Made by a program: the position numbers and the translations under genes. The notes under the pieces were generated by a model. It did not search any database. It was not told the origin of the DNA and saw only the letters and a program-made list of their open reading frames with translations. A stretch of DNA of 64,000 nt, from the NCBI GenBank assembly GCA_016165875.1, contig JABBOT010000002.1:15703125-15767124 (forward strand). Reading direction: 5' to 3'. Below, in pieces: positions 48,801-60,540 of this stretch (its first letter is position 1; every line of letters begins with the position of its first letter). This DNA comes from Acanthopleura granulata (Eukaryota; Mollusca; Polyplacophora; Chitonida; Chitonidae).

Positions 48801-50418
48801 AAACTTTCTTAGTCCTGATGTGTAAGTTCAAAATTATTTTGCCAAGATTTTTGGAGTAGAAATGCATTTATTGATGAGTGAATTTGTCAAATCTTAATCC
48901 TAAGATACTTAAGCCCTGGAACTAGGATCCGCTTCGAGCGCAGGCTTACAAATACCACATGGCTACACAAGGTTGTACACATAACAGCTTACCGAGCATT
49001 GGCGAAATCCAGATATCAGTGTGACAGTTGATAGTGCCAGTGTATCTTGTCGTTGTGGCTCCAAGGTTTAGAACTAATAGTGTATAACGTTCTAATAAGA
49101 AGTAACTTATTCTGTTGTTTTTCCAGATCGGGAGGTGTAGAATTACTGGCACAGAATGGAAAGATCAAAGTAGAGAATACCTTGGACAGCAAACTAGACC
49201 TTATTAGCCAACAGGTAAGAAGAAACTATTTAGAATTTGGAGTTATACATCCCTTTTCCGAGCATGAGGGCTCAATAGTGAAATGGGCTAACTCTGATGC
49301 CAATGACAGGCCCTTGAGCACTGAGGCTGGGTGTCCCTAACTGTCTATGAGCTGAGTCTTGAGGTTGAATCTTCTTAGCTCTCTTTGAGCAGAGCACTGA
49401 GATTGGGTGTTCCTAGCTGTCGATGAGCTGAGCACTGAGGTTGGATCTTCTTAGCTGTCTTTGAGCAGAGCACTGAGGTTGGGTGTTCCTAGTTGCCTAT
49501 AAGCTGAGCACTGAAATTGGGTGTTACTAGTTGCCTATGAGCTGAGCACTGAGGTTGGATGTTCCTAGTTGCCTGTGACATGAGCACTAAGATTGAGTGT
49601 TGCTAGCTGCCTTTGAGCTGAGCACTGAGATTGGGCGTTCCTAGTTTTCTATGAGCTGAGCCTTGAGGCTGGGTGATCCAAGTTGCCTGTGAGCTGAGCA
49701 CTGAGGTTGGGTGTTCATAGTTGCCTATGAGCTGAGCACTGAGTTTGTGTGTTCCTAGATGTGTATGAGCTGAGCACTAAGGTTGGGTGTAGTTATCTCT
49801 CTGTGATCTGAGCACTGAGGTTGGGTGTTCCTAGTTGTCTGTGACCTGAACATTGAGGTTGGGTGTTCTTAGCTCTCTGTGATCTGAGCACTGAGGTTGG
49901 GTGTTCCTAGTTGTCTGTGACCTGAACATTGAGGTTGGGTGTGGATTTACATTTAGAGGATTGTCCAGACCCTGACAAACAGTGATGGTGTTCATTCAGC
50001 TAAGCAAATTATATTCTGATGTGACCTTCTGCTTCATTTTGTTAGCATGGAGCTCTGATAATATGAGAAAAGAATTCCAATGTTGAGCAATACAACAGAA
50101 TGTGTCATTCTTTCTTGTCACTTTCAAATTTACCATTAATACTTCTGTAAGTATGTAGAAAAGCAATTTGATGTAATTTGTTTCAAGTGCTGTTATAGTC
50201 CTCCAGCCAAAATGGCACAAAATTTCTAAACATCAGTGAAGACAGTTTCAAAGGAGATAGCTTGGACAATCAGTTATATCTGTCTGTACTGTTTAATACA
50301 TGTGGATTTTCACTTATATGAGAATTAAAGAGTTATTTTTCTTCATTAATTGCAGATGTTGCCTGAACTACGTGAAATCTTGTTTGGGGCCAACCCAAAT
50401 CGCAGGTTCATGGATTAG
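36084..50418 (+). CDS. ATP6V1E1: V-type ATPase subunit E (V1 peripheral stalk)
   Basis: Nine exons join in phase to 226 residues, exactly the human length: 36084-36116, 41531-41596, 42607-42716, 42969-43035, 43978-44067, 47944-48012, 48727-48821, 49127-49214, 50356-50418. [47 protein letters not shown] and [12 protein letters not shown] form the long N-terminal helix that pairs with subunit [30 protein letters not shown] and the ending [12 protein letters not shown] form the C-terminal domain contacting the A3B3 head. The subunit is part of the stator of the proton pump of lysosomes, endosomes and plasma membranes. Intron 1 is 5.4 kb; introns 6 and 8 carry minisatellites and intron 5 a dead hAT element. 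All borders are GT-AG and the start context is ACCATGG. Confidence 0.97.
37912..38062 (+). repeat. SINE family 1 copy in ATP6V1E1 intron 1
   Basis: TATAAGTGAAATATTCTTGA, then GTATTGCTTAAAAC and an AAATTAAATAAATAA tail, preceded by a degenerate core (TCTATCCAGTTTCCTCACAC). It is 5' truncated. Confidence 0.7.
39812..39840 (+). repeat. Homopolymer run of 29 T
   Basis: An uninterrupted T run in intron 1 of ATP6V1E1. It produces meaningless poly-Phe and poly-Lys reading frames. Confidence 0.95.
43555..43630 (+). repeat. SINE 3' end in ATP6V1E1 intron 4
   Basis: TATAAGTGAAATATTCTTGA followed by GAGGGCGTTAAACAA and a (CATT)n end. It is a variant of the shared SINE tail with only the 3' part present. 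Confidence 0.6.
45174..46546 (+). pseudogene. Degenerate hAT transposase in ATP6V1E1 intron 5
   Basis: Reading frames broken by stops and shifts give, in order: a TTF-type zinc-finger-like block ([19 protein letters not shown] at about 45303-45359), a middle helical block (45583-45882), a third block (45872-46231, ending in a stop), and a C-terminal hAT dimerisation block ([13 protein letters not shown], 46289-46546). This order resembles the ZNF862/ZMYM6-like hAT transposases of animals. Frames change at least twice (phase 0, then 1, then 2), so the protein cannot be made intact. It is inserted in the sense orientation of the host gene. I could not find terminal inverted repeats or a target-site duplication. 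Confidence 0.75.
47240..47500 (+). repeat. Possible SINE-like family 2 fragment in intron 5
   Basis: TTGTTGTTTGACACAGTACT, then GGGGTTTGATGGAGGAAACTG and GAGCAAACCACTGATCTGG, is a diverged match to the family 2 opening. Little similarity is visible after about 47350. Confidence 0.35.
48169..48195. repeat. (TA)n microsatellite
   Basis: About 13 TA units in intron 6 of ATP6V1E1. Confidence 0.95.
48433..48665. repeat. 76-bp tandem repeat, three copies, in ATP6V1E1 intron 6
   Basis: Units begin at 48433, 48509 and 48585 and share GGAAAATCCACCTGT, GTGGCTCCATT and CTTTGTGTTGGTAC. The array ends about 60 bp before exon 7. Confidence 0.93.
49314..49945. repeat. About 38-bp minisatellite, roughly 16 copies, in ATP6V1E1 intron 8
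   Basis: The diverged unit reads GAGCTGAGCACTGAGGTTGG followed by GTGTTCCTAGTTGCCTAT. The last part shows a higher-order repeat in which CTCTGTGATCTGAGCACTGA and CTGTGACCTGAACATTGAGG alternate. Confidence 0.93.
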
Positions 50419-52165
50419 TGCCATCTGTAGACAGTGTCTACCATCCACTTCTACTTGTGAATAAAGGGACCAAGATATGAGCTAGTGTTAACAGATGTAG
50501 TTTACACATACACTACTTTAGGAGCCCCCGGGACGTGTGAGTGTTAGATAGTACAGATTTGGCCAGAGTTTATACTGCAAGGAAAATTGACCAGGAACTT
50601 AGTTATATACATGTACACATAGTGACCAGGAACTTAGTCATGTGCATGTACACATAAAGTCTGGGTGATCCCAGCAGCACAGCATGAGGGGAAATACCCT
50701 GACTGTAACTTGACAGAACTATGTATATAGGTCAGATATTAGTTAAAGGTGAAATCGATAATCATCTCTATTGGAACTTGATTTCAAAAATGTATATAAA
50801 CATGTTACATCAGGTACAGAGTTAATTGTGGTATTATTTGGCTGATTGGTTTTAGTTTGGATTTTGCTGCTGTGAGAAGCAAAATAATTGTAATGGAGTA
50901 TTGTGCACTGGCATAATATGTAAAGGCTTCAAGGTGAACAATGATCTGTCAAAACTTTACACATCTATCATAGATCAAAGTGTGCCATTTGTACATATCA
51001 TTTAAGTTAAGCATCCTTGTTGCAATATTTCATTTTGATTTGCATGGTGATTTTGTGTTGCTTTGGTTTTCTTTGCTAGTTTGTATATAATCTTGTGCTG
51101 TGTTGTATATGGCTATTGGTGCTTAGCTCTTTGTGTTCAGCTTACAAGTTTTCTGGTGACAAGCTTGCTGGACTACAGATCAGCCAACCATGATGTATTA
51201 CTATTATACCTGAGCCCTGAACTTCCTCCATGTTACTCACATGCTCCCAGATGTTCCTGTAATTCAGAGTTTTCTCCCTAGTCAAACTGTTCTTTCTATC
51301 ACAAACTGTTGACCACACTGTAAGGGATTCTTGTTAACGGTGTAAAAATTCCACGTTAAGATGTTTTATTTCATTCTCTTCTTTTGAGTCCTGCATGTAA
51401 ACATTGTAAATACATGTACATGTATGTAACACTGACCTCTGTAATAAATTAGTCATTTCCTGCATGAATGTAGTGGAAGTGCAGACATGTGTCTTTGTTT
51501 CGTTCTCTCTTCGTTTAGAGCCAATTCAAGGGTTTATTCTGATTGTTCTGCAGATTGTTCTGGATCCGTATCTAGTTGGTTGGGCTTAGTGTGATTGCGT
51601 TCTTCATGTAAGCTTTGCTTGTCTAACCAGTGTATAGTTGCTTTACCCAAGAAAAATAGTTCCTGTTTGCTTCCAGTGTGTTGAGGGTAACTTCCTGATT
51701 TCTGAGTTCAGCTGGTCTTAAAAGACTCCAGATCAAAGGCAATAATAGTTCATATGTTACAGTAGACAACTGTTTCCAGAATGCTTCAGGAAAAGGGAGG
51801 TAACTCTGGCCACTGTGAGGCTTGCAGCTGCTTCCTGCCATGTTGATATTACACGTGTATAGCTTTGTATTAACTACTGATCACATAATTAATCATCCAT
51901 CCCAACCCACCGTCTGCTCTCCTTTTGATAGTCATTTGTTCACTGATGCCTTTACATTGTGCGTTTGTTAAGTATGGTATAGTGCTGGTAAAAATCTAAT
52001 ATCCTTGTACATTTTCTGTTAAAGAAATTAAAATATCAGGATTTCATTAACGTGTATTTACAAGATATTTCTGTGAGGAAATGTTGATGACCAACAGATC
52101 CTGTTAAATATGAATATTTATAATATCACTTATGTCACTGAATAAAGATGAGAACTGTTGAATTG
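50419..52165 (+). other. ATP6V1E1 3' UTR and downstream sequence
   Basis: There is no coding signal after the stop. AATAAA motifs on the plus strand at 50460-50465, about 51443 and 52141-52146 would allow 3' UTRs of about 60 nt, 1.0 kb or 1.7 kb. Alternative polyadenylation is possible. Confidence 0.45.
52141..52146 (+). terminator. Candidate distal polyadenylation signal of ATP6V1E1
   Basis: AATAAA followed within about 40 bp by a GT-rich stretch (TTGTGTTGGTGT). This is a better context than the two more proximal hexamers. Confidence 0.4.
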
Positions 52166-52547
52166 TGTTGGTGTATGAAGTAATATGTAATGTCAACCAA
52201 ACAACCGACAGTTGTGGATATCCTTATATGTGCCTTTCAGCCTGACTGTGTTGAGAACAAAAGATAGCATCCACTCAGTCATGTTGACTGGTCTAAAAAT
52301 TGTTGATCGCAGAAATGAGAGATGGAACATAGTTAACGAATAGGACTTGAAGATGGGACCCTCATATGTAGCGTTTGTGCATTTTCTGACACGCGTGTGT
52401 GTTTTGGTTGGGGGCGGTGTTGTTTTGGAGGACTATTATAACTAGTTGGGCTAGGTGATGTTCATTCATGACATTAACTTTGGCTCACACATAAAACATG
52501 GGCCATGTTTTAAACAAATAAGTGTGTTTAGTTAAATGATAGTCGGG

Positions 52548-52770
52548 ACCTCTGTGCCGAGTGTATTGGCGCGTTAGTGCAGCATAATGACCGAGGTGCA
52601 ATCAATGGCTTCCTCTCCCATAGTATGTGGGTTTGACCGTCTGCATAAACCTACAGATGTTGTGGGTCTTCCCCATGCTCTGCCCGGTTTCCTGCCACCA
52701 TAATGGTGGCGGCGTTGTATAAGTAAAATATTCTTGAGTATAGCATAAAAACAATCAAATAAATTAATCT
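52548..52770 (+). repeat. tRNA-derived SINE copy (family 1), plus orientation
   Basis: Head GACCTCTGTGCCGAGTGTAT, core TTCCCCATGCTCTGCCCGG, tail ATATTCTTGAGTATAGCATA and end AATCAAATAAATTAAT. The head is diverged from the tRNA-like consensus. Confidence 0.8.
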
Positions 52771-53882
52771 GAAGATGACAGATTTCCATTAAACTGAGCT
52801 GGCTCATACTTTCTCTTTTATTGGTATAAATCTGCTGGGAGTGTAGAACTTAAATTTTCAACAAATGGTCGATACAACAGTTGCGGTTTCCAACAATAAA
52901 ATAACTTTGTTGGATAGGGTTAACACGAGCTAGGAATTTTTACATTTTGGAAACAAAGGCACGAAGCACAACACAGGAGCATGATTTGTTTATTTGGCCC
53001 ACCCTTCCAATATTTCATCATTATCTGTGAGAGTGACCTCCCTTGCGTTGGGCATTCTGTGAGTATCTGGAAGTCAGGTACATGTCGCCCAGGCATCATC
53101 TTCAGAATGTTATCGGTGTTCTTCAACGTCTGAAGATTCTCCCTTACATTCTACTTGTAAGGCAGAATCGTCGGAAAAAATGGAATATACGTGTACCAAT
53201 CATCAAATGAGATGGATCCGGCTGTGGCCGGCAAAGGTGGTCAAAGGTCCTTGCCTTTCAACCGTTGTGACACACGAGATGCGGGCTTAAAACAGGCCTT
53301 GGACATGGAGTTTGTAGATTCTCCCGCTTTCACCGTTGAGACATGGTGACAATAAGCGGACGACGACGGCAGATGACGCTGATGTGTGGCCGATTGTAGT
53401 CTTAACTTCACTTCTACCGATATGGTGTACATGGGCCAATCTGTTGGCCTACGTCACATGAATGTGTTGAAGTTCGTCATAAAGTTGCCAAAGATCAGTG
53501 GTTTTATCTCGGCACTCCGATTGGCGCTAGATAAAAGGTTGTTCGGTTTGAGCTAAGGTCATACCACAAACCATATTTAAAGGATGAATATGAGTGACGA
53601 CGTTTAAGCCATGGCAGACAGCTATGTCGTCTGTATTGCGTTTCCAATGGCGGGTGACGTTGCGCGCTCACATCCCTCTGCCACTGATTCTGCTGCGTCA
53701 GCAGATTTGTTTTCCAGATATTTACCTGCAGTAGTGTCGTCGCTTTTAGATGACTTTTGAGCTCGCATGCTCAAATGAATCTGTAGCAGCTTATTCCACT
53801 ACGCCAACAGGTTTGGAATATTAAATGAGAAAAACGCGATAGGTTTAGATCATGTTGCCACTAATTCAGTCAGGTTTGCCTG

Positions 53883-54230
53883 ATACCTGGAGAAGTGGCC
53901 TCATTTTCAAAGGACCGGTGCCGGAAGTCGCGTCCTTGGATCATGTCACCAGGCAACGATTCTGCTCTATCAGCAGTCTTATACCTGGAGAAATGGCGTC
54001 GTCTTCAAAGAACCCGCACAGGAAGTCACGTGCTGTGATCATGTCGCCAGGCGCTGATTCGACATGCTGTGTCAGCAGGACTGTCTAATACCCAATCTCA
54101 TTAAAATCAAATCGTGTGCTAAACAGTGACATAGCGCAGCCAGAACCAAGGATCTGATTTTAATGAGATTGTCTCATATGTGGAGAAGTGGAGTCGCTTT
54201 CGATTGACAACCGAGGTCGAGTGCTTGGAC
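53883..54230. repeat. About 100-bp tandem repeat with nested foldback insertion
   Basis: Units starting at 53883 and 53981 share ATACCTGGAGAA, GGAAGTC, ATCATGTC-CCAGGC and GTCAGCAG or similar. A third unit (ATATGTGGAGAAGTGG, from about 54176) is separated by a segment bounded by perfect 17-bp inverted repeats at 54093-54109 and 54155-54171 (CAATCTCATTAAAATCA and its complement). Confidence 0.8.
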
Positions 54231-54568
54231 TTTCCTTCATTAATCTCACCGTCATATATAGGCTCTACTTATGGCACCTGAACTATTTTCATTACTGCTA
54301 AAATTCCAATCAAACAAATAAACAATCCAACAATTAATGCCCTAGGGACTCCCCATTCTTGTTGAGTAATCTTTGTAACGTTTGTTGAGTTGGCCAACTG
54401 GAATTGTTAATAGTGTGTTATTGTGTTATATCTGGGTTGGCTAAGACAGCGAGCTTCTAACGCTTGTGTTGAGGCGACCCAATGTTACCGAGTGCGACAT
54501 TCAAAACATTCACTTGCACCTATCGCCAAATAGAATACCAAAAAAGGTCATATATAGGAAGTATTTCT

Positions 54569-54574
54569 TTTATT
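54569..54574 (-). terminator. Candidate polyadenylation signal of the GH31 gene
   Basis: AATAAA on the minus strand, about 890 bp beyond the stop codon. Other AT-rich hexamers exist nearby, so this is only a candidate. Confidence 0.25.
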
Positions 54575-55461
54575 AAAGAAAAACAAAAAGTGTAAATATT
54601 GCTCTCACGATTATATGAAAAATCCCCGTTTACTTTCACCTACAATAATAGCAGAACCGCTTTTGATAAACATATGTACATGCAAAAATATACTGGAAGC
54701 ATAAATATATAGAACAAACTGATATTTAAACATAACTTCTCGTTAAGTAACACTGTGTTCGTAACACAGCTCACACGTGCACGCCCCATCAAAACGACTG
54801 CATCAGCGCGAAAGGAACCAGTCTGACTTATATTAGTGATTGGAATACTAGAGCGCCATATAATCAGTGAACAATTTCAGTCTTTATACCAATTCACTAG
54901 ATGGCTAGCTTCACTGACGAAGTATACCTCACCAACCGGTTCCGTTTACGAATTACCTGTAACACTCCAAATAAAGTTACAAAAACTACATTTACTAAAC
55001 CATCAGATCTGGAGCATTCACGGATGGTAGCGTATGTCTGCCAACAATGTGTAAGATTATACATGCATAAAGGCCGTGGCGACCATAGTTGTAAGGGACT
55101 GGCTGTACTATACGCAATGCAAGGAATCATTCACAGTAGAGATATGAACTATATACATAATAGTATACCACCGGGAACGCATGATTAAGCACCAAATATC
55201 AGAGTTTCCTTCTGTTTCAGTTTAACCACATTTGGAATTAAGAACGGTTTAACTAATTCACTAACACACAGAAAACCGGTAACTATTCATTCAATCAACT
55301 TTCACATCCTTTTGAGTTATCTGTGCTGAAAATATAACCTTTATAGTTAGCAAATTTAGATGAGCTCACAAGTATGACGTAGAGGGACTTAAGACACCCT
55401 GATTCCGATATGTTAATGGTCCAAAGTGACACTTGTCTTGGCAGGAATAACTCCATGACGT

Positions 55462-57760
55462 TCACAACTTTTCAAAGGTAGCCACTTGATCTAGTTCAAT
55501 CTTGTAGTTCTGTAGCCAGGTCCGGCCGTGCAGCTCACAGCCCCGGAGTTCATCCCGCCATTTGCCCTCCGGCAAGTAAATACTTCTCTGTCGCTGACCT
55601 TCCTCTAGTATTGGAGCCACGAGTAAGGAGTCGCCGACCATAAACTCCGAGTCCACTTGAAGAGCGTCCTCATCTTCCGGGGCCAGCCACCAAATTGGAC
55701 GAATCAACGGCGTACCTGGAAAACAAAAAGAGAAGAATGACAGTTGATATATGGTGTTGAAATGTTTCGCTCAGTGGAGAACATCATGCACAATGCATCT
55801 TGACAGTGGGAGACTGCAATAGCAGTAGACATCGTACAATTAGAGTGTCGTGTTATACCTTGGATCGGTTTTGGCGTGCAGTATTCTTAAAGAAAACAAT
55901 TCGGATTTATGATCTGTAGGCTTACAGCCAATCCGGTTAAACGTCCAGCTGTATATGGGTTAGACGAAAATCCCACTGAGAAAATATCACTACCGGTACA
56001 CAAAAGTTCAATAAAGCAAGGAACCTATTTTCCGTTAAGGAGACAGTGAAGCCAGACCTCTAGACATTTGTAAATCAATTCTTACCGTCAGTATGTGCTT
56101 GCTTAATTGCGTCCATAATCCGAGGAGCAACAATATTTTCATGGATGTCCACGAACTTTCTGGCCGTTTGCACAACCTCGTCGTCATATTGCCATGGTAA
56201 CACGGAGAACTGCATGGAGGGCAGGTACGCTGTCAGCTCCAGCCAGCGGATGTACAACTCTCTCTGGGGCAGCACAGTTAAGTGGAATTCACCATGTTCT
56301 CCATAAGCATTACCGCCTATCATGTCCGGGAGAACGTACGGATATCCGAGGAGACCAATGGTAAGTACTGTTGGTATCAACGACTGTAGCCCGTTTTCAT
56401 ACCCCCAGCACGAATCTTTGTCTGTGACACGAACGAAATTAGCGAATTCCTGAGACATAAAGGCGGAGCGCATTTCCACCATCCCCCCGAAGTTGCCAAT
56501 TAACTTGTTGTAGAGAGTTGTGTACTCACCGGGCGATTTCAGGGGCCGGAATGTTTTGAAGTTCATTGGTAAGTAGCCTATTTCGCCGGCATCGAACTTG
56601 AAAGAGTCCACACCGTAATCTTGTTGAATTTTCCTCAATCTTTGGGAATACCACTCGACCGCATCAGGGTTGGTGAGATCTAGGATGGCTCCTATACCTT
56701 GCCACCATTTAACCAAGGCTGGGGCCTCTCCACGGGCCTCCTTGATAAAGTATCCCTTTTTAGTCCCCTCTTTAAATGCATTGGAATCAAGATTTGAAAA
56801 TGGCATAACCCAGAGAGTAACACGGAACCCTAGATTCTTCAAATTGTCAATCATTGCCCTAGGATCACTGAACTTCGCTTCGCTGAAGTCAATATCTCCG
56901 TAGGAACTGGAAAACATGTCGTCAATCTCTAACTGACTGTTGGAGAAGCCGTGCCGCAAAATGTCCTGAGCAAAGTCCACGATTTTCTTCTGGTCGATGT
57001 TGACTTTGTAAGTTGCCCATGTAGACCAGATTGGGCTTCTGATCATCCGTTCGTCCGGTTTCCCGAGTGGTTTGCTGAAGCAGATGCTGGACATGGTTTG
57101 GTGAACCTCTTTCACATTGGACGCCTTGTAAATAGTAAGGCACAGTGTCGGTAAACCATCCTCTGGACGTTTAACACTAGCGTACTGAGTGTCATCAAAA
57201 ACTGCTTTCAGTCTGAACTGGCCATACGTACTGTCCCAGCTGACGTGTAGTGGTACCTCGTTGTCCACACAGATTCCAACACCTCGGGAATTAATCCAGT
57301 ACCTTTCCAGGATTGGTCCAGACGCTCTATGGTCCTTTGGCACGCAGAGGTAATCGCTAGACAGATACGGTCCATCTGGGATATGGGAGTTGTTCATCGG
57401 CCACTGTTGAACGTACAACTCTGACCCGCCGTACCAGTGAACGTTGTCTGGTTCCAGATCCAGTTCTATCTCTGGAGAATAGTCACGACTGTGGGCTTTG
57501 AGTGAGATATGGAAACAGTCCATTTCTTTGCCCCTTCCCACGCGCTCCATGAAAACCCGCAGGGTCGCCATTTGGCCAAGTTCCACGCTGATCTCTCCAC
57601 TCTGAATGACACATTCTGATTTGTCCGGAGAGACACACTGTCTTTTGGGAAAGCCACGAATTATGCCATGCAGAAATGGCCATTCGGTACTGTTAGTGGA
57701 CGAGGAGGAAAACAATATTCTGTGCTTCCCTTCCTCGAACTTATACAAAAACTCACCCAT
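55462..57760 (-). CDS. MYORG: GH31 glycosidase, myogenesis-regulating glycosidase (MYORG)-like
   Basis: Two exons (56086-57760 and 55462-55715) join in phase to 642 residues. The GH31 barrel shows SPIWSTWATYKVN (about 242-254), LEIDDMF, VTLWVMPF, then FKFDAGEIG with the likely nucleophile Asp390, and RVTDKDSCWGYE with the likely acid/base Asp447. The 57-residue spacing equals that of the human MYORG pair (Asp463, Asp520). The last exon supplies the distal segment (PIWWLAPED, DSLLVAPILEEG, IYLPEGKW). Human MYORG is a type II membrane alpha-galactosidase of the ER. This protein has no hydrophobic N-terminal segment: an in-frame TAA lies 15 nt before the ATG, so no longer N-terminus is read through. 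Location is therefore uncertain. Its last exon has a near-identical copy at 63438-63691. GH31 membership is firm; MYORG orthology is likely rather than proven. Confidence 0.85.
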
Positions 57761-60344
57761 TTTCCGCTTTCCTTACGGAACGCCAACAGTTTAATCTGGG
57801 TGTTAATCCCACGGAAATGTCTTCACTTGTTCACTTAATAGCACAACTTACTCCTGATTCAAACGACAATAAATTAACTTTATATACTCAAGCACTTCGT
57901 TATTTGTACAACAACATACGGAGTCCCATAGGCGTAACACACTGACACGATAAGACCTCGATAACCATAACCTCGATAGATTTACATTTTTCATTCTGAG
58001 TAAGCCGAACAGTGCTCTGGCTTTTATATTGCCGTAAAACTAACCGACTTCTTTCCACAGTAGAAGTGCACTTGATCGCTGTAGGCTATGTTTGGTTTGG
58101 GTCATGTCCCGGTTTACACGTCTGAGACTTGGCTGACATCGAAGGGAAACCAGGCTCTTCCGATATATACATGGATGAGCTCTGAGCGTGTAATTTGCAA
58201 TTTTACATATAAGAAATCCCCGAGACGAATTTCTAAGTATATTAGCAGATATCTTGATTTCGAGGAAAAGTTGAGTAATATCAGATTCTGTTAGTCGGGA
58301 AATGTTCATGTCCCCCATACGAGCGAAATGGGTAGCTCCGCTTCGCTAAGGGAAGAAAACTACACTACTAGCCACCGGTTCACACCGGTTTGAAGCTGAT
58401 ATACATTCATTGTCAGGGCGAATTTCCTATCTGCCGGAATCACGTTATGTACAAACCGTGGGCTATGTGTCAGGCTGTGCCACGACCCAGCTTGTTAAAC
58501 ATACACTGATTGTACAGTTGATATCTCTGTTATGGTTGAATAACATTATATACCAAGTTTAAATATGTGAATGGAATTGTAGAAGTGTGCTGGGAGTAGT
58601 GATATTAATTAAGTCGCGACAATCATCATACCGTTATTTGGAATCTCGCGATTGTAGAACTGAGAGGCTTCATTGTTGAAAATGAGCATTAGCCGGACGT
58701 TGATGGGGATAACGCATTTAATGCAACATTTAAAACAACCACGGTTTAATTCATCCCAAATCGGCATATCTGTCAACTGCATATTACTTGTGATTACCGA
58801 CACAGCACCAGCTGTATACAGGCTTACGAGAAGATACATGTATATAAAGGTGCATATTATGTAATAAATTTCATTTGTTCTGTATGGATATATACCCTTT
58901 GTCTTTAGCACCTAAACTCTCTTGAAAGTATATAGAGAGCGCATTTCCTGTCTAAAATCTGGAGACACCGAGTGATTTGGCCACAGTGCAAAGTGTCATT
59001 CAGAGGGGAGAGACCAACGTGGAATTTGTCATACATTTTGCATCCCAATGGTGGTTTTTCAGACAAATCTGATTTATTGCTCTACATATGCCCGCTTGTA
59101 CTTGCATGGTCATCAGGCTGCCCAGAACTCGATCTGTTTTCATATACTCTTCGTCTTATGATTATTATCACTAATGAAATAAAAGTTGTACATGTGAAGT
59201 AATTTCAAATCATAGGTATACGAGTGCATACCTTTAGGCTAATTAATTTACACGGATCTCAACAGAGCACGGCAATTACAATCATTTTTTTTGTTCCGGG
59301 GTAAATTTAGCTCTTACTGTCAGACATAGCATTCCTTGTTCAGACCATTTACGTGGCCTGCTGCGGAAAACTGGCATGGGTGTTGGTCAAATTAACCCAG
59401 TTCATGACGTTCCACCAATAAGACAAACGCATGTTCTTATTACTCTGACACACCTCCAGTAAGGATGTAAACAAAAGGAGGGATACAGGCCAGGGAAAGC
59501 ACGACGCGTGAATCTTTTCTATTTCGAGGTCTTTTAAGTGGATTTTCAGAATAACCGGGTTACCACAGGAACGTGTGATATGTCAGTTACTTCTGCTCGT
59601 AAGTTCACTTTCTCCCAGCGTTTACTGGCAACTTCCAAATGCTTACCAGCATATGGAAGTTGACATACAGGTCAAAAGATGTTTCATCTTAGTGCGTAAT
59701 GTTTACGTTTTTTGTATTCCGCATGCTGTAGCATTCACCCATTCAAACATCCCTCCACCAGGATGAAATCGTGCTTCCACTGTTAAAACGTTTTGTAGAC
59801 ATTTCTGATATGTCGTGAAGATGCTTCCCGTCCGAGGTAACAAGTGTCGTCCGCTTGTTGGTCAGGGTGTCTACCATTATCCGCTTTACTTTCGTACAAC
59901 TACAGTTAGCAACATAAACTTTACCATGATTTTACTGAGAAAAATAAAACTTTGTGATAATTTATAGATTTTGGGACCAGTTTTGGATATTTTTAAATCC
60001 GTTTTGCATGTTGCTTATGCGCTTGGTGAGGGAATGTCCATATTTGTGTGACGAATTCGTCTTCCATTTCTCCACAACATCTAGGTTGTGAATCTAGAAG
60101 CTATATTGTAACACTTCAACATGCATATTGTGATTTGACACTTTACGGGGAGCAATTTTGGGACAATGTTTTATGGTATTTGTGTAATCAGCTCTACCTA
60201 TAACACTCGTGCACCCCTTATACTACCCACCACTAATCTCCCATAAAATTCACCATCTTGGTCTCAGCCGGGTGTTCAAAAAATACTCCAAGGACAAGCG
60301 ACGTTTATCCTCGTTGCTGGAAGGGCTAGGTCCTACATGGGTGT

Positions 60345-60540
60345 TTTATTTATTTATTTGAATGGTGTTTTACGTCGTACTCAAGAATATTTCACTTATA
60401 CGACTGCCCCGGGGGAAACCCACGACCATCCGCAGGAAGCTAACATGAACTGGACTTGAACTCACAGCGACCGCATTGGTGGGAGGCCTCTTGTCATTGC
60501 GCTGCGATAGCGTGCTAACCGACTGATCCACGGAGGCCCC
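60345..60540 (-). repeat. tRNA-derived SINE copy (family 1) with internal deletion
   Basis: Minus-strand head GGGGCCTCCGTGGATCAGTC (60540-60521), box B-like GTTCAAGTCCA at about 60452-60462, and tail TTCTTGAGTACGACGTAAAA with AAATAAATAAATAA. The middle of the core is missing relative to the 26966-27235 copy. Confidence 0.85.

Larger units (their letters stand above)
52771..55461. other. Intergenic stretch between ATP6V1E1 and the GH31 gene
   Basis: There is no supported gene. A tandem array interrupted by a hairpin lies at 53883-54230. The part from about 54.57 kb to 55.46 kb is probably the 3' UTR of the minus-strand GH31 gene, with an AATAAA at 54569-54574. Confidence 0.5.

Noticed and set aside
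58040..58318. 92-codon minus-strand frame upstream of the GH31 gene
   Set aside because: It has no recognisable motif, lies beyond the in-frame stop before the GH31 ATG, and no splice join was found.
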